Origin: Pyropia yezoensis
Lineage: Eukaryota > Rhodophyta > Bangiophyceae > Bangiales > Bangiaceae
Direction: 5' to 3'
Length of the DNA stretch: 64,000 bases
Assembly: GCA_009829735.1 (NCBI GenBank)
Contig: CM020620.1
Location: forward strand, 9,068,545 to 9,132,544
The translations under genes and the position numbers were made by a program. The notes below the pieces were generated by a model. The model saw nothing but the letters and a program-made list of their open reading frames with translations, did no database searches and had not been told where the DNA came from. The number at the start of each line of letters is the position of its first letter. Positions within the stretch are counted from its first letter, which is position 1. Shown in pieces: positions 1 to 10,072 of this stretch.

Positions 1-29
1 GTGGACACCCCCCCGCTTGCGCGCGCGGG

Positions 30-61
<32 letters not shown>

Positions 62-966
62 AGCGGAAAGGGGGCAGGGGGGGGGGAGGGGGGGGAGGGC
101 AGACAGCAGGGGGTGCCCCCCCGCGGCGGGGCGGCGGCGCTCAACGCCCCTTCTCGCCCTTCCACCGCCCGCTGCCGCCGCCGCCGCCGCCGCCACCCTC
201 GGCCACCACCGCCGCCCGCTGGTCGTCGGTGCGCTGCGGGGGTGGTGGCCACACGGCCAGTGCCGGTGGGCTTGACCGGTGGTCACGGCACCATTTTGGA
301 CACCCCCCCCCCCCCCCCCCCCCCCCCCTCCCTCCACTCTCCACTCCCTGCTCCTTGCTACCCGCCCGGGGTGGCTACGTCAGCCACCCACCCTGACGAC
401 GGGCGTCCCACCCGCTCCATCCCCCGGCGACGCACCCCCCGCTGCTCTGCTGTCGCCGCTGCTGCCGCCGCTACCCGTACCGTGGGTGCTGGTGCGGGTG
501 CTGGTGGTGCGGGTGGTGCGGGTGCCGGCGCGGGTGCTGCCGCGGCGGGTGGTGCGCTCCTTTTTTTTTTTTTTTTTTCCTTTCCGCCAACCCCCCCCCC
601 CCCCCCCCCCCCCTGTGTACCGTTGCATGTGGCTGCCGCGGGCGGGCGGGGGGGGGAACCCCACCACGGGGGTGTCCGCGGCGACGCGGGTGGCGGGCAC
701 GGGGACCTGGGAGCACGACCCGTGACCGTGTCGGTGACGGAGCGTGTGGGGGTGTGCGCCCGAGGGGGACGCCCGCGTCGAGTGGGTGTGTGTGGGGGGG
801 GAGGGGTAGGTTTGTGGGGGTGGGCGGGTGAGGAGGGGCTGCGTTTTTTGTTTTTTGTTTTGCGACCGCTGCTCCCGACGCCGCACCGCTTGCCGGCCTA
901 TACCCCGCCGCCGGCGCGAGGCCGCCCATTTGCCTGCACCCGCGTGGCGGTGGCGGTGGCGGCGGC

Positions 967-997
<31 letters not shown>

Positions 998-1034
998 ACA
1001 GCGACCGACGGCGCGCGGCGGTGGGGGCGGGGTC
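1..1034. repeat. Low-complexity GC-rich upstream region
   Basis: The stretch consists mainly of GGC/GCC triplet runs and homopolymers: 26 C at 303-328, 18 T at 561-578 and 23 C at 591-613. Long open frames cross it on both strands, but they translate to poly-Ala/Gly/Pro/Arg and show no domain, so I do not call them genes. It may hold the promoter and 5' UTR of the gene starting at 1035. No clear TATA element was found. Homopolymer lengths here are the kind most often mis-assembled. Confidence 0.6.
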
Positions 1035-2546
1035 ATGGCGGGCAACGGGCCGCCGCCCGTCATCCGGGGGGCCCCCCCGCGGCCCGGCCTGTCGGCGGCC
1101 GCCGTGCTGGGCGAGCGCGGCGTCGGGCAGCCCAACCCCGCGGCGGCTGCGGCGGCGGCAGCAGCAGCCGCAGCCGCCGCCGCGGCTGCCGCCCCCGGGG
1201 AGGTGCTCCGCCATGAGCGCAACGTGCTGGCGACCATGTCGGGGGTGCGCATGCCGGGCGCGCCGCCGCCGGCACGGTCGTCTGGCGGGGGGGGGGGGGG
1301 CGCTGGGGGGGGGGGGGGGGGCGAGCCGCCGCCTCCCGACCGAGGGAGCACATTGGTGCGGGGGGGGTGGGGGGGGGCGGTGGGGCGGCCATCAAGTATC
1401 CACAGGGGGCGCAGCAGCCGCGCAGTAGTGGCGGCGGCGGCGGCGGCGGCGGTGGCGGCGGTGGTGGCGGCGGGGGGGAACCGTCGGCGGCGCGGCCGCG
1501 GCGCAAGACGCCAAAGGCTGGCGACGGGGCCAAGACGCCCAAGAGCGGCAAGGCCAGGGCCCCCCAGATGATTGAGGAGCCCGGCGACCTGTCCGACGGC
1601 AGCTGGGAGAGCTTCACCGACGAGGAGGCAGAGCCGCCAGAGAATGACCAGTTTATGCACATTGCGCTGCCAACGACCGCCGCCGCGGCGCCCGCGGCCG
1701 ACGGGCCCCGCGGCGGCCGGGGGGACCCGTCGGCGGGGGCGGGGGCGGCGGCGGCGGCGGGGCCCCGGGGCATTGTGCGGGCGGTGAGCAAGTTGCGGCT
1801 GGGCGGCGGCGCTCGTGGCATGCCCCGCACGTCGTCGGTGCTCGGGGGGAGCCACCGGGAGGCGCTGTCGGGCGACGCGGATGACGGCGGCGGCGCCGCG
1901 GACCCGGTCAGCCCAAGAGGCGGCCGCCAGGGCGGCGGCGGCGCCCAGCGGGTGAGCGGGGGTGGTGGTGGTGGTGGCGGTGGGGGCGGCGGCGGCGGCG
2001 GCGGCTGCGGTGGTGGTGGCCGCGCGCGGGGAATGGCGCGGACCACCTCCTTCCGGGCGGCCGCGTCGGCGGCGGTGGCAGGCCTGGCGCCGGCGGGCGG
2101 CAAGGCGGCCGGCGGCGAGTCCCCCCGAGGTGCCAAGGCCGACAGCGGCCGCGGCGGGGCGGGGGGCATGGCCCGCGGCCGCTCCATGCGCGCCATTGGG
2201 CGGGTGCTGTCGTTTACCAAGGGCGACAAGGGGGACAGCAAGAGGGAAAAGGAGGAGGCCAAGCCGCGGCGGCCGTCTAAGCACGTGGACGAGTTCCTCG
2301 TCCCGTTTACGCCCAACAGCGCGTACCGCAAAGTGGCGACGGCGGGGGGGGGGGGTGGGGCGGCGCCGCTCGTGGACGGGCGTGAGGAGCTGGAGCCGAT
2401 GTCACGGGACAGCACGGTGCCGAGCGGCAACTCCCTGTCCATCCCCACCGTCAGTGACGGGTACATGTCCAACCGGCACAGCCGGGTGCTGTCCTCCCGC
2501 ACCGCCGGTGGGAATGGGGGTGGCGGCGGTGGGGAGCGCGGCGGCA

Positions 2547-2584
<38 letters not shown>

Positions 2585-2956
2585 CGGCCGTCGAGCACCC
2601 ACCGGCTGGCGGGCACGCACAGCAAGGAGAACCTCGAAGCGCTTGACGGAAGCGTCGACCGGGACGATGGGGGCCTCGCGTCGCGGCGCGAGTCGGGCCG
2701 CCCCGCCCGGCCGTCCAAGCCCGGCGGCGGCGGCAGCCGGCAGGGCCTCCCCGAGTTCCGCCGCACCCTCAGCGAGAACCACACGGGCAAAAAGGAGGCG
2801 GCCGCCGCTGCCGCGGCCATTGCGGCCAAGAAGAAGAGCAACAAGACGCGGGCGGCCGTGTCGGGCCTCGTCCGCAGCGTCAGCCGTCGGCGGGGGGTGG
2901 ACGGGGACGGGGCCAAGGTCAAGCGGAAGAGCGCCCGGGAGCGGGTCGAGCTGTGA
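1035..2956 (+). CDS. Hypothetical disordered Ser/Arg/Gly-rich protein (frame break in a G-run)
   Basis: I do not recognise this gene. Its main frame (about 1367-2956, ending in TGA after a basic tail and RVEL) encodes about 529 residues of poly-Gly/poly-Ala linker broken by conserved-looking islands. One is an acidic patch (DLSDGSWESFTDEEAE). Others are several short Arg-x-x-Ser/Thr motifs, such as ARTTSF, RRTLSE, GRSMRA and VRSVSRRR, which resemble basophilic-kinase or 14-3-3 sites. The ATG at 1035 (MAGNGPPPVIRG) opens another frame that runs into long G-homopolymers at about 1287-1376. I infer one protein whose frame is broken there by a homopolymer length error or a small intron. Non-repeat islands and the rarity of stops support a real gene. 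Product and start are uncertain. Confidence 0.5.
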
Positions 2957-3967
2957 ACGGGGGGGGGATGGGGGTGGTGGGGGGGGGGAGGGGGAGCGGT
3001 GTGGGTTAAGGGATGTGGGGGGCGGGGACGGGGGAGGGGAAGAGGGGGGTTGGGTGGGGGGGTTCTCCCTATGGGCGCTGCCGTCTCTTGCGTGTTGGGT
3101 GGGGCGCTCTTTGGACAGCTGGTGGCCTGCCTTCCCCCGCCGCCCCGTTGCCATGGACGGTCGGCGGTGGGTGACTGAGAAAAACGAATAGCGCGCTGCT
3201 CGCTGTGTAGACCGTACGCTCAGGCGCACCGCGCGCTCAGAGCACAACTAAGAGCACAACTAACCACGTCCATCCCAACGCCTCAAATATTCATTCTACG
3301 ATGACACGTATGGCACGTGGCGGCCTGTGAGTGGAGTGCCCATTTACAAACTTGGTGCCCCAACCGATTCGGATGGACTTGCGTAGAACGGCGTCAACGG
3401 GCGGGGTATACGATTGGGCACCGACACACAGAGCGACGTTCCACTGTTTTCCATTTTTTGAAAATGTGCTGCCTGGCGTGTTGCGTGTATCGAGTGCACG
3501 CTGTCAATCGATCGGCTTTCGAAGCGCAATCGTCGCTCGCGGGCGCCGGATTGGCGGGTGGGCGGGGGGGGGGCTGGGGAGGGAGCTCCTGGGGGGGGGG
3601 TGTGTGCGCTGGATGGTGGATCGCGCTGTGCCCCCCCCCCCTGAAATGTGCGACGGCTGGTCGCCGACCTACCGACCTGCAGGGGGGCCAAAAAGCTTGG
3701 GCCCGCCCGCCGGCCGTCGCCCTTCCCGTCCGCCGCCGCCGCAGCGGATTGGTGGCCGCCACGACGACGGACGCGGCTACCACCCGCGCTACCACCCGCA
3801 TCAGGGGGCGGCCTCGCCGCCGCCGCCGCCGCCGCTGCCCGCGTCGCCGCTCCCTCCGCGTGGCCCGCCCCCGCCGCCCATCTCCCGCGGGGGCGACGCT
3901 GACGACAGCCCTCGCCGCCCTGACGGGCGACCCCCGCGGCCCCCGCCGCGCTGCTAGCCCCCGCAAC
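2957..3967. other. Gap between disordered-protein gene and Myb frame
   Basis: No gene is recognised. It begins with a G-rich trailer (2957-3060). At 3239-3262 a 12-bp unit, AGAGCACAACTA, occurs twice in tandem. From about 3540 the sequence is again G/C-run rich. The Myb frame is open upstream to 3317, but that stretch encodes only Arg/Pro/Ala low complexity. The left terminus of the suspected Harbinger element should lie here; I could not find a terminal inverted repeat. Confidence 0.4.
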
Positions 3968-5078
3968 ATGGGCACGCAACGGGGGTGGACGAGTGAGGAG
4001 CTGAAGGTGCTCTGCTAGAGGTTTTTGGCTGTGAGCAACGACCCTATCAAGGGGACCGACTAGAAGAGCGCTGAGTCTTGGGCGGCTGTGTCAGAGGCGT
4101 ACGACGAGGCGGTGCCGGGAAATACGGACTATGTGGCGCGGACGGTGAACGCGGTGAAGAAGGTGATGGACAAGGCCAAGAAGGGGGTAAGCGCATTTGC
4201 TTCCTCCTGGCTGGCCATGCAGCAGATGGACCTGACTGGCAACCCGGACGAGACGGCGATGATTTTGGGGGCCCTTGCCCACAGCAAGGGCCAGCCCGTC
4301 TGTGCAGCGATCCAGGCCCGCTAGCGTCGTATTGACGGGACACCCACTGCGGCGGACAAGCGCAAACACTACCACCTGGAGAAGTGGGTGCCACGCTGGA
4401 GGGTGATGCGGGGGTACGACAGGTGGAGTGGGGCGGCTGGGGCTTTTGCTACCGGCCTGTCCGGTGGTGAGAGCAGCGACAGTGACAGCGACGACGACGA
4501 CGACACTGCAGATGTTGGGGACAGCGGCAGTGGATCTGGACGCGGTGCAGGCGCTGCAAGCGCAAGTGCCGGCGGTGTCACTGTAGGTGCCGGTGGTGCT
4601 GCGGGAACTGGAGCTGCGGGTGGTGCGGTGGGTGCTGGAAGGCCATCCGGGGCTGGCAAGTCCCCGCGCGCCGGCCGCACATTGGAGCGCCACCACATGG
4701 GCACCAAGGCGGCCAAGCGGCAAAAAGCTGAGGAGCTGAGCATGTCCAGAGAGATGCAGGCCAGCACGGCCGCTCTTGAGGCTATTGCCAATCACTCCAA
4801 GGAGCGGTCCTCTATTCTACTTTTCAACCTACCTGAGATGCGGTTTACTGAGGAGGCGAAGATGATCCGCCAGGCCAAGGCCCGCGCTGCACTGGCCGCC
4901 GCTGGCAACACTATGGAAAAAAGCGCTATTGCTACTGTTGCTGCAGCTACCCCTGCAGGACCGGCAGTGTGTGAGATCGAAGACGAAGAGTGGGAGCAGC
5001 CACGCCCGCCACCTCCCCAGGCCCCGCCCGTTTAGGAGTCACGCCCACGGTCGGGAGCCCCTGCTGATGAAGCTGCTG
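3968..5078 (+). pseudogene. Harbinger-type Myb/SANT-like protein, 5' part, with in-frame TAGs
   Basis: The start is RGWTSEELKVLC, then after a TAG RFLAVSNDPIKGTD, then after another TAG KSAESWAAVSEAY. This matches the Myb/SANT-like (NAM-associated-like) protein encoded beside PIF/Harbinger transposases, where the motif is usually GTDQK. The protein normally binds DNA and assists the transposase. The frame continues through a basic and acidic middle (Glu/Asp stretch near 4480-4510, KRQKAEELSMSREMQAS near 4720) to the point where element B is inserted. TAG codons at 4016, 4061, 4322 and 5033 interrupt it; there is no TAA, TGA or frameshift. In the second, Gln is the expected residue. The ATG at 3968 sits just before the SANT-like segment; the frame is open further upstream but low-complexity. 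Confidence 0.65.
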
Positions 5079-5649
5079 TGTGGTATAAAACTCGATCCTC
5101 TCAGACACGTGTCCATATCCCTCGGAGAAAAGGGACAGGTAAGACAGAAAGGGGAACTACGAGAGTGGTATGCCTGTTGCCTCACGTGCCTGCTCGCGGA
5201 GCAAACAGATACGCACGGTAGTGCACACGGGGAAGAGGAAAGCAAACGCGCAGTTGTCTTTTTCCTGAGGGCGCGGGCCAAGGGCGCCTCGCTGTCCCTC
5301 TTAACGTGCATCTGGGGGAGCCTCGGCACGTTGGCCACGTAGCCCCCCCATACCCCCGAGTGGCCCCGACCCGAGTCTAACCTCGTCAGGTCGGGGGCCA
5401 CTATCACTACTAATTCTACTCCCACTCACTAATCTCACACTCAAATTCTCTCAAATCAAGTCTCTCACAAGTATGCAAAAACCCATCAGAAATCCCTCTC
5501 TCACGTGTGGATAGCGTAGTCCACCGCATCCCAGTGCCGGGCACGGGCCACGGCCGCCAACCATCACCACACGGCGGGCGTGTTCTGGCACCTGGTGCCC
5601 TCTGGTTGCAGTCCCGGGTCGGCGCCAAGTCGGGGCCAGGGATGCTACA
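5079..5649 (-). repeat. Element B 3' LTR (571 bp)
   Basis: It matches 35719-35866 joined to 53461-53883, the 5' LTR split by A3, with identical total length. On the minus strand it begins TGTAGCATCCC and ends ATACCACA. The plus-strand GGTATAAAA near its left end is therefore antisense to the element. Just inside, at about 5651-5662, the minus strand reads AGGGAGGGAGCT, the likely polypurine tract. Most LTR differences fall in 5370-5500. Confidence 0.88.
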
Positions 5650-5832
5650 TAGCTCCCTCCCTAGTCCGGCACGTCCTCGGGCCGAACCAGGTGCCACCGT
5701 GCACAGCCTCGAGCACGTCCACACCGGTGCCGAGGTCGAGCGTCATCACCCCGGGCACGATCACCTGCTCCAATCCTGCCCCCCCCCTCCTCCTTCACCT
5801 TGACCCTCCCGTTCCCCCGGATTCTGGACGTC

Positions 5833-6349
5833 ATGTCCAGTTCCGAGATCCAAGCTGGGCCCGTGGTTCCGGCGGCGAGTGTTCCAGAGGAGAGCTCGGG
5901 CGGCCGTGCCCTACTCCTGCCTCCGGTTCCTCGGGTGTCGGTGCCGGCGTCGGTCGCCACGGCGGAGGCGGATCGAGTTCCCCCGGCTTCTGCGTCGCAC
6001 CCGGTCGAGACCCCCCCGGTGGGTCTCCCGGAGATGCTTCCTGGGCAGGATCCTCTGGCGGGCCGGCGCTACTCCATGGTGGTCGGCAACGCCAGCGCGG
6101 CCCAGTGCCAGCAGGATTGCCTGGTCATCTGGCGCAAGGAACTCCAGCGCGGAGTCTTGACGGAGATGGACAAGACTCGTCTCCATGCGGCGGACCAGAT
6201 GCGCCTGGCACAAGACCGCTCCCAGAGCTTTTTGGATTCCTCTTGGGCTGCTCGCCTGGAAGATCTCCCCTTCGCGCTGGTGCTGGATCTACCCTTGACC
6301 GAGCGTCGCGTGTCTGCGTCCGTTCTCCGGTGGCCAGAGGAGGGAGGGT
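5833..6349 (+). pseudogene. Element B antisense ORF, N-terminal part
   Basis: This frame opens with ATG at 5833 (MSSSEIQAGPVV), on the strand opposite to B gag-pol and just inside the 3' LTR. It encodes about 172 residues: a Pro/Ala/Val-rich start, then a more ordered stretch (QDCLVIWRKELQRGVLTEMD). Insertion of A1 cuts it at 6349. With A1 and one AGGGT removed, the same frame continues at 27909. The start was chosen because family A antisense ORFs also begin with Met-Ser at the equivalent place. Function unknown. Confidence 0.6.
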
Positions 6350-6712
6350 TGTAGCAATATGGTTGGCCGTATTGTAAACCTAATATTAGGGGGGCTACTT
6401 CTAACCCTTAACTTTCAATTTGATAGTTCGTACTGGTCACGGTATCTAAAAGTTACGCATGACCAGAGGGACTTGCATCTTGGGGTGGAGGGTAGTTAGT
6501 AGTGTCTCCGAGGGTTTATAACGTGGGGGCCGGCGGCGAATCCACCGCCGGCCAAGGTAGAACAACAAACCCCTCCCATTTGGGCTCCCATCTTGGTCCC
6601 GTGGCTTGCGCTCCAAGGACAGCAACCTTGGCCTCCCGGTGACGTTGGTGCCGATCCCCCTTGGTGAGTGTTCCCTGAGAGTGGACGTGCGACGGATACC
6701 TATTGTGCTACA
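6350..6712 (+). repeat. A1 5' LTR
   Basis: The 363-bp LTR has the terminal inverted repeat TGTAGC/GCTACA. A TATA-like TTTATAA at 6515-6521 is followed by a perfect 9-bp stem, GGCCGGCGG with CCGCCGGCC (6528-6553). In A2 and A3 one arm reads GGCCGGTGG, which keeps the stem by a G-U pair. The element promoter is therefore probably near 6515 with the hairpin in the transcript leader; this is inferred from position only. Confidence 0.9.
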
Positions 6713-6713
6713 T

Positions 6714-6731
6714 TGGTGGAGCAGCAGGGGA
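6714..6731 (+). promoter_or_regulatory. A1 primer-binding site
   Basis: TGGTGGAGCAGCAGGGGA starts one base after the LTR. It begins with TGG, complementary to a tRNA CCA end. The implied tRNA 3' end fits an acceptor strand CUGCUCC-A-CCA preceded by a T-stem ending at the invariant C61. The same 18 bases follow the LTRs of A2, A3 and B. I could not assign the tRNA. Confidence 0.75.
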
Positions 6732-6937
6732 CGGGTTTCCGTCACCCTTGTGGTGACGCCGTCTTCGGCCCTGGCACACGGATAGGGATCCGGTCCTTTT
6801 CTTGTACTCGTGGTGTTGCGACCTGATCGATTGTGTTGAGGTTTTACCTGTGACTGTGATCTACTGTTACTCTCCCCAATCTACCCCCTCGCTCTCTTAT
6901 TCGTGGTGATTGTTACGTCGGTTGACTGATTGTGAGG

Positions 6938-9121
6938 ATGTCTTCCCAAGAGACGGGGAACGTTCAAGATGACGGATCGGCGTCGACGCCGACCCCGGAG
7001 GTGACTACGGGAACCGGGATCGGAAACCCGATCGACAACATTGAGACGCCAATGCTTTCCGGTGCCGGATCGACGTTTGGCACGGCTCGGACGGCAGGAG
7101 GCGGGGGTCCGCCTCAACTGTCATCGACCGACCTCACTCCGCCGCCTCCTTCACCAGGGGATTCCCTGATGGCATCATTGGCCCGCATCGAGGCCCGGTT
7201 TTCCGGGCTCGACGCCCCTCAAGATCGGACGGAGGACGCCATGGCAGTGTTGATGTCAACACGCCACACGACGGGACCCCGACGTGTTCCTCCCACACCG
7301 GTACGGTTCGAACCGGCCGGACTACTTTCGGAGTCCACCAGGGTCAACCCTGGTGTTGCTACTCCTGGACAACCCCCGGACACAATGGGGTATGGATCCG
7401 ACTCGTCGGCAGAGTTGGAACGGAGTCACACGGAGCGATACACTCGGAGCACCCGAAGCGGACTCCGCGGACACGACCCGGCGGATACTTACGCCGGTGG
7501 AGAGTCGGTTATTGGGGGAGGGGGTACCCTCTCGCAGTACCCCCACGACGAAGGAGGCCAGGCAACTCGGGTTCCCGAGGTGCCGACGCCTGGAGTACCA
7601 TCTTCAGTGGTGGAAGCTATGACCGCGCAGGTAACTGCGAGCCTACTGAAGCGGATGGAGTCCGATGAGTTTGCTAACCAACTGGCTAAGCGACTGGATA
7701 CCCAGGACGCTGACACGGAGATCGTTAACGAGGTCTTCCGGTCGGTTCTTACTCCGGAACGTTATCGTTTGGAGGACCGATCTACCACAGTATCGGAATC
7801 GATGCGTAATACGTCGCACCGAGCGATCCGCTCTATGCAGACCCTTATGAAGGGAGTCCCTATGTTCGGGGGCCCCAGCGGACGCCCGTTGGCAGTCATC
7901 GGCTTCTTGACTAGCTTCAAGGCAGCCGCAGACAAGGCGCTCGTCAACGAGGGGCTGGCCCTGGAGATCCTCCCTTTCTTTGTTGATGAACGGGTGCGAG
8001 GCATTCTTCGCCAGGCATCCCCGATGCCGGGAATGAGGGTCGCGGCCACCCCCATGGATTACCGTGGGATTCTCAAGGAGCTGCTGAGCAGCTACCTCAG
8101 CGAGGACAAGTGCGAGGACCACTACCGGGCCCTGCGCACTGCCACCGCCCAGAGCTGGGAGGATGAAGAGATGTTTGGACGCCGGATCCAAGAGCTCGAC
8201 TACGAGCTGGGGAAGCTCCTCGGTGAAGGGGAACTACGGGCCATCCTGTTCGCAGGAGTACCCAACTACGTGCGGATATCCGCACGGGGAGCCAATACGG
8301 CCCGGACGAACTTCAGTCGACTGATGCATATGTGCAAGTCCCTAGGGGACGCCTACCGGGTTCTACACCCGGAATGTGCCTTGGCCCCGAAGCCCAAGGG
8401 TGAGGGAGGCAAGCCCAGTCTTACCCCGGTACCGAGGCAAGAGAAGGTGGAACGTAAGGCCGCACCAGTACTGGTGGCGACCGAACATACCCCTACGGGC
8501 GAGGATGAACCTCTAGTTGACCAACAGGGCCACCTGTTGCTACCGGCGACGCCGGTGATTGATGAGCACGGTACGGTAGCGTACATTGCTCCGGCGGGGA
8601 CCCAGTTACAGGTCAGCGAGGGCACGGGACGTCGCGTCCCATACGTACGGACTACGGGGTACTCCCCGGTGACGGGTAACCCTCACCAACCCTTGCCAAC
8701 ATGGGCGGTGCGCACAGAGGCACCCCCGCAGATTGCGGGCCGACCCAACTGGTTGGGGGAGTCCATGTTCCGGTTGACCCAAGGACCCAAGGCCTACCAG
8801 GGAGCAGGCACTCGGGCGCCCGAGGGAGGCAACCGCAGCTACGGGGCTACCCCGATGCGAACTCAAGGGGGGACCGGCACGTCCGGATGTATGTTGTGTG
8901 GGGATCCCCAACACTGGGTGTCTTCCTGCCCACTCATCCCCGAAGAGTCTCGGCGGGCAGCGGCGCAACGCAAGGCATCCACCGGGGGGTATCCCGCCAG
9001 AGCACCCGGACCCGCACCGGGTAGGCAGCCAGCTCCAGGTGGAGTACTGGCCGTCGAGGAGGCACCTCCTCAGCCGGATGTCCCGGCGGACAGCACCCTA
9101 CCAAGGGCGGGAAACGAGTAA
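6938..9121 (+). CDS. gag: A1 Gag polyprotein
   Basis: The 727-residue Gag is the nucleocapsid precursor of the element. Residues about 1-215 are Ser/Thr/Pro/Gly-rich and probably disordered. About 280-470 is an alpha-helical Ty3-type capsid region (for example FKAAADKALVNEGLALEILP). Near residue 650 there is one CX2CX4HX4C zinc knuckle (CMLCGDPQHWVSSC) for RNA binding. The ATG at 6938 was preferred over the in-frame GTG at 6932. It ends in TAA, and pol begins 8 bases later in another frame. A2 and A3 carry the same protein with scattered substitutions. Confidence 0.9.
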   Translation: MSSQETGNVQDDGSASTPTPEVTTGTGIGNPIDNIETPMLSGAGSTFGTARTAGGGGPPQLSSTDLTPPPPSPGDSLMASLARIEARFSGLDAPQDRTEDAMAVLMSTRHTTGPRRVPPTPVRFEPAGLLSESTRVNPGVATPGQPPDTMGYGSDSSAELERSHTERYTRSTRSGLRGHDPADTYAGGESVIGGGGTLSQYPHDEGGQATRVPEVPTPGVPSSVVEAMTAQVTASLLKRMESDEFANQLAKRLDTQDADTEIVNEVFRSVLTPERYRLEDRSTTVSESMRNTSHRAIRSMQTLMKGVPMFGGPSGRPLAVIGFLTSFKAAADKALVNEGLALEILPFFVDERVRGILRQASPMPGMRVAATPMDYRGILKELLSSYLSEDKCEDHYRALRTATAQSWEDEEMFGRRIQELDYELGKLLGEGELRAILFAGVPNYVRISARGANTARTNFSRLMHMCKSLGDAYRVLHPECALAPKPKGEGGKPSLTPVPRQEKVERKAAPVLVATEHTPTGEDEPLVDQQGHLLLPATPVIDEHGTVAYIAPAGTQLQVSEGTGRRVPYVRTTGYSPVTGNPHQPLPTWAVRTEAPPQIAGRPNWLGESMFRLTQGPKAYQGAGTRAPEGGNRSYGATPMRTQGGTGTSGCMLCGDPQHWVSSCPLIPEESRRAAAQRKASTGGYPARAPGPAPGRQPAPGGVLAVEEAPPQPDVPADSTLPRAGNE

Positions 9122-9129
9122 GAGGAAGG

Positions 9130-9485
9130 ATGACCGGGGGGCGCTGGGGTAACCCAAGCAAGCCACCCCGGAGTACCGCGGGGAAAGCCCCACGGAGAGC
9201 GCGGTTGAGCCGACGCCGCATCAACCCCCGGGTACACCTTCCGGCCCCGACGACACGGCGTCAGGGGATTGATGACCAACCTCCAAGGTTGGGAGGAGAG
9301 GACGGGAATCCCCGTCACATGGAACCAGACAAGGGCCCTGTTCAGGATGCCCGAGCTACACCGGATATCGGTGTAGGCCACGTACTGTTCACCTTGGAGA
9401 ACTTCAAGGTATCAGCTACACTGGGGGTTGACCCCCAGTCGACACGACCGTACTACCCTGTACTGGATACAGGGGCTGGACCCAA
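9130..9485 (+). pseudogene. pol: A1 Pol, N-terminal part (cut by A2)
   Basis: The first 118 codons of Pol end inside the protease active site: DTGAGPN is reached just before the A2 LTR. The bases CCCAA at 9481-9485 are the left copy of the target duplication. The start ATG lies 8 bases after the gag TAA. Coding resumes in frame at 20317, so A2 is the only break. The truncated piece has no complete domain. Confidence 0.88.
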
Positions 9486-9848
9486 TGTAGCAATATGGTT
9501 GTCCGTATTGTGACCCTAATATCAGGGGGGCTACTTCTAACCCTTAACTTTCAATTTGATAGTTCGTACTGGTCACGGTATCTATAAGTTACGTATGACC
9601 AGAGGGACTTGCATCTTGGGGTGGAGGGTAGTTAGTAGTGTCTCCGAGGGTTTATAACGAGGGGGCCGGTGGCGAATCCACCGCCGGCCAAGGTAGAACA
9701 ACAAACCCCTCCCATTTGGGCTCCCATCTTGGTCCCGTGGCTTGCGCTCCAAGGACAGCAACCTTGGCCTCCCGGTGACGTTGGTGCCGATCCCCTTTGG
9801 TGAGTGTTCCCTGAGAGTGGACGCGCGACGGATCCCTATTGTGCTACA
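9486..9848 (+). repeat. A2 5' LTR
   Basis: The 363-bp LTR carries TTTATAA at 9651-9657 and the GC hairpin at 9664-9689. Compared with A1 it reads GTCCGTATTGTGACC near its start, a subfamily difference shared with A3. Confidence 0.92.
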
Positions 9849-9849
9849 T

Positions 9850-9867
9850 TGGTGGAGCAGCAGGGGA
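9850..9867 (+). promoter_or_regulatory. A2 primer-binding site
   Basis: The same 18 bases as in A1, TGGTGGAGCAGCAGGGGA, lie one base downstream of the LTR. This is where minus-strand DNA synthesis would be primed. Confidence 0.75.
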
Positions 9868-10072
9868 CGGGTTTCCGTCACCCTTGTGGTGACGCCGTCT
9901 TCGGCCCTGGCACACGGATAGGGATCCGGTCCTTTTCTTGTACTCGTGGTGTTCCGACCTGATCGATTGTGTTGAGTTTTTACCTTTGACTGTGATCTAC
10001 TGTACTCTCCCCAATCTACCCCCTCGCTCTCTTGTTCGTGGTGATTGATACGTCGGTTGACTGATTGTGACC

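Noticed and set aside
380..2922. Long minus-strand ORFs (about 620-634 codons) over the first gene
   Set aside because: They are the reverse of GGC/GCC-rich coding sequence and translate to poly-Pro/Arg/Ala without any motif; stops are simply rare at this GC content.
6446..6745. Short minus-strand ORF (MTETRPLLLHQ...) in each LTR
   Set aside because: It spans LTR promoter, hairpin and primer site; its conservation is explained by the LTR itself.
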